Positions 6,051 to 7,189 of a stretch of 7,189 nucleotides of DNA are shown here, piece by piece. The stretch's first letter is position 1; every line of letters starts with the position of its first letter. The DNA is from Nitrospira sp. (GTDB lineage Bacteria > Nitrospirota > Nitrospiria > Nitrospirales > Nitrospiraceae): contig JABMDE010000014.1 in the NCBI GenBank assembly GCA_015904055.1, positions 36,823 to 44,011 of the forward strand, in the 5' to 3' direction. The notes beneath the pieces are model-generated. The model did not search any database. It had not been told where the DNA came from and saw nothing but the letters and a program-made list of their open reading frames with translations. A program made the translations under genes and the position numbers.

Positions 6051-6095
6051 GGTCGCTCCTTGTGGTCATAGTTGGGAGATTCTGCGGTGCGAGAC

Positions 6096-6104
6096 ATGTT
6101 AGCA
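6096..6104 (-). promoter_or_regulatory. Candidate extended -10 promoter for Tim44-like gene B
   Basis: TGC-TAACAT on the minus strand is identical to the copy A site and lies at the same distance from the GTG. Confidence 0.35.
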
Positions 6105-6317
6105 GCAATGGCTCATTGAAGTCGCAAAGAATGGAGGGGGCGGATCTTGAGCGGTACATGCACTTCTCTAGCGATGTACTTTTGAGCATTGACAGTCGGT
6201 GGTGGCGCTCCACTCCATGACCCTGGCGACGAAGCACGCTTCGGTCTCGTCCGGCAACGGAGGGCAGGTGTTCCGCGATCTGGCCGGGATCTTTCTGGAC
6301 GTATAGGGAACCACGGA

Positions 6318-6425
6318 ATGTTGCGGTGCCGCGGACCGGGCCTGGTCGCGTTGTCCTGTCTGTGGATTATCCTCATCATGATGTGCCCGCAGTTGACTCA
6401 CCCAGCGAGCCCTCAAACCGTGTAA
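6318..6425 (+). CDS. Possible 35-residue membrane peptide, copy B (uncertain)
   Basis: ATG 6318 to TAA 6423 is the counterpart of 3769-3876, with hydrophobic core VALSCLWIILIMMC and the same PQLTHPASPQ end. Same length, no indel. There is no good ribosome binding site, and chance remains the simplest explanation. Confidence 0.2.
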   Translation: MLRCRGPGLVALSCLWIILIMMCPQLTHPASPQTV

Positions 6426-6447
6426 GATGTCTGCGTGCGCATGTCTG

Positions 6448-6467
6448 CTGGCCGTGAGCTCAGCCAG
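6448..6467. promoter_or_regulatory. Degenerate palindrome, copy B
   Basis: CTGGCCGTGAGCTCAGCCAG keeps the outer CTGGC/GCCAG arms and the inner TGAGCTCA palindrome, but two inserted bases put the left arm out of register with the right. It is the counterpart of the perfect palindrome at 3900-3917. Confidence 0.35.
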
Positions 6468-6513
6468 TTCCCCTGTTCCCTCCCGGGTCTTCTATTTCGT
6501 GCGAAAGGTTCCC

Positions 6514-6819
6514 ATGGAAAAGAAATGGCCGGATGGGCCTATGCCCGGCCCGGTGGCTTCTCGTCTGCGGTATTCAACCGAGGTGCGGGTGAGTCTGGCG
6601 GCGGCGGCGGATAGCTTAGGAGCGATGGTGTGGATCGCTGTGTGGCAGGGATCGGATGGTTCGTCTGTGCGAGGCGATCAGATGAACGAACTGGGGTTGA
6701 TCGCAGCTGCCATGCCGGGATTCGACGGTCGTTCAGGCGATGATCTGACGGCTGAGTGCCAACGCGGTGGCTTCGGCAGGACCGGCGGCCAATTCTATAA
6801 GCCGGAAGAGGGGACCTAG
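6514..6819 (+). CDS. Small protein with YgiB-like RGGFG tail, copy B
   Basis: The product has 101 residues from ATG 6514 (GAAAGG five bases upstream). The frame is open further upstream to 6427, but that extension has no counterpart in copy A and would cross the palindrome, so the shorter start is preferred. Substitutions relative to copy A are spread over residues 15-81, while the N-terminal MEKKWPDGPMPGPV and the C-terminal CQRGGFGRTGGQFYKPEEGT are unchanged. The stop is two bases before the ygiC start, implying one mRNA and coupled translation. Confidence 0.7.
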   Translation: MEKKWPDGPMPGPVASRLRYSTEVRVSLAAAADSLGAMVWIAVWQGSDGSSVRGDQMNELGLIAAAMPGFDGRSGDDLTAECQRGGFGRTGGQFYKPEEGT

Positions 6820-6821
6820 CC

Positions 6822-7189
6822 ATGCATCGTCGCACGATGCAGCCGCGCGCCGATTGGCCGGCGCAACTCGATCGAGTCGGCGTCACCTATCACAGTCTGG
6901 ACGGCGGCTATTGGCGCGAGGATGCCGCCTATGAGTTGAGCGAGGCGCAGGTCGACTGTCTCGAATCGGCCACGGCCTCGCTGCATCGGCTCTGTGTCGA
7001 GGCGGTGGAGCGGATCATCCGCGAGGATCGGTTTGCCGATCTCTGCATTCCCGAACACTGGCGACCCCGGATTATCAATTCGTATGAGCGACAGGACCCA
7101 TCGCTCTATGGGCGGTTTGATTTCTGGTATGACGGGATCGGGTTGCCGAAATTGCTCGAGTACAACGCCGATACGCCCACCTCGTTGCT
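6822..7189 (+). CDS. ygiC: YgiC-type ATP-grasp ligase, N-terminal part (3' end outside window)
   Basis: The gene runs from ATG 6822 and is open to the window end (122 full codons). The N-terminal region resembles E. coli YgiC: RADWPAQLDRVGVTYHSLDG, YWREDAAYELSEAQVDCLE, IPEHW, DPSLYGRFDFWYDG and LLEYNADTPTSL, where the acidic and Asn residues belong to the start of the synthetase fold. Its last 77 bases equal bases 1-77, so the gene would continue directly into 78-873 if the ends are joined, giving 387 residues. It is coupled to the small gene before it. This is the module's only candidate for a complete ligase. Confidence 0.92.
   Translation, partial: MHRRTMQPRADWPAQLDRVGVTYHSLDGGYWREDAAYELSEAQVDCLESATASLHRLCVEAVERIIREDRFADLCIPEHWRPRIINSYERQDPSLYGRFDFWYDGIGLPKLLEYNADTPTSL
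6823..6841 (+). promoter_or_regulatory. Start-codon hairpin of ygiC, copy B
   Basis: TGCATCGT and ACGATGCA form the same perfect 8-bp stem as in copy A, here with loop CGC instead of CGT. The only change in the element falls in the unpaired loop. Confidence 0.45.
7113..7189. repeat. Terminal direct repeat, right end (identical to 1-77)
   Basis: This is the right-hand partner of the 77-base end identity. Removing one copy would leave a circle of 7112 bases in which ygiC is continuous. Confidence 0.95.

Larger units (their letters stand above)
6051..6513. other. Divergent intergenic region, copy B
   Basis: These 463 bases are 37 longer than the copy A region, mainly through about 31 bases at 6170-6200 and a few bases near 6450-6485. 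The contents match copy A: candidate minus-strand promoter, the 35-codon frame, and a degenerate version of the palindrome. No RNA gene is recognised. Confidence 0.55.
4979..7189. repeat. Module copy B of the long direct repeat (partner 2435-4644)
   Basis: Copy B runs from the middle of the alr remnant to the end of the window and is collinear with copy A. All three genes are undamaged as far as seen; the last leaves the window after codon 122. The extra bases near 6170-6200, between the divergent genes, are absent from copy A. Confidence 0.93.

Noticed and set aside
6427..6513. 29-codon N-terminal extension of the small RGGFG gene in copy B
   Set aside because: Copy A has no matching frame upstream, the extension crosses the palindrome, and a well-placed GAAAGG precedes the internal ATG at 6514 in both copies.
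1..7189. CRISPR array, tRNA, rRNA, toxin-antitoxin or phage-defence genes
   Set aside because: I looked for regularly spaced repeats, clover-leaf signatures and known defence motifs and saw none; the RT belongs to a group II intron, not a retron or a DGR.

Overview
The window carries two diverged, direct copies of a three-gene module, separated by a truncated group II intron on one side and a remnant of an alanine racemase gene on the other. The module consists of a membrane-anchored Tim44-like protein on the minus strand and, divergent from it on the plus strand, a 101-residue protein with a YgiB-like RGGFG tail that is translationally coupled to a YgiC-type (glutathionylspermidine-synthase-like) ATP-grasp ligase. 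High GC, a secreted/membrane Tim44-like protein and YgiB/YgiC relatives indicate a Gram-negative bacterium. The general style of the intergenic DNA reminds me of Nitrospira, but that is an impression, not a demonstration.

Layout. 1-873: C-terminal three quarters of a ygiC-like gene (290 codons, intact to its stop). 874-1065: no recognisable gene. 1066 to about 2342: 5' part of a group II intron, with RNA domains I-IV followed by a reverse transcriptase cut off just after the YADD box. 2343-2434: junction sequence. 2435-4644: module copy A (a shred of alr, the Tim44-like gene, the small RGGFG gene, and a ygiC-like gene broken after codon 126). 4645-4826: unassigned spacer. 4827-5075: last 82 codons of alr on the minus strand. 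4979-7189: module copy B (Tim44-like, RGGFG gene, and the first 122 codons of a ygiC-like gene that runs off the end). The two copies are collinear. Their proteins differ at 31 of 271, 13 of 101 and 5 of 126 compared positions, so the duplication is old or the copies come from different lineages.

The first 77 bases are identical to the last 77. Joining the ends restores a full-length 387-codon ygiC-like gene, close to the 386 residues of E. coli YgiC, and gives a 7112-bp circle. Either this is a circular or tandemly repeated element, or it is an assembly path closed on a shared 77-mer. The same 77-mer also occurs internally at 4558-4634, so circularity is not proven.

Working idea: the RGGFG protein and the ATP-grasp enzyme are made together from one mRNA, and the Tim44-like protein sits in the membrane facing the same process. 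YgiC-type ATP-grasp proteins are thought to be amidoligases that act on peptides or small amines. Adding a Tim44-like partner to the YgiB-YgiC pair is the least familiar part of the window.
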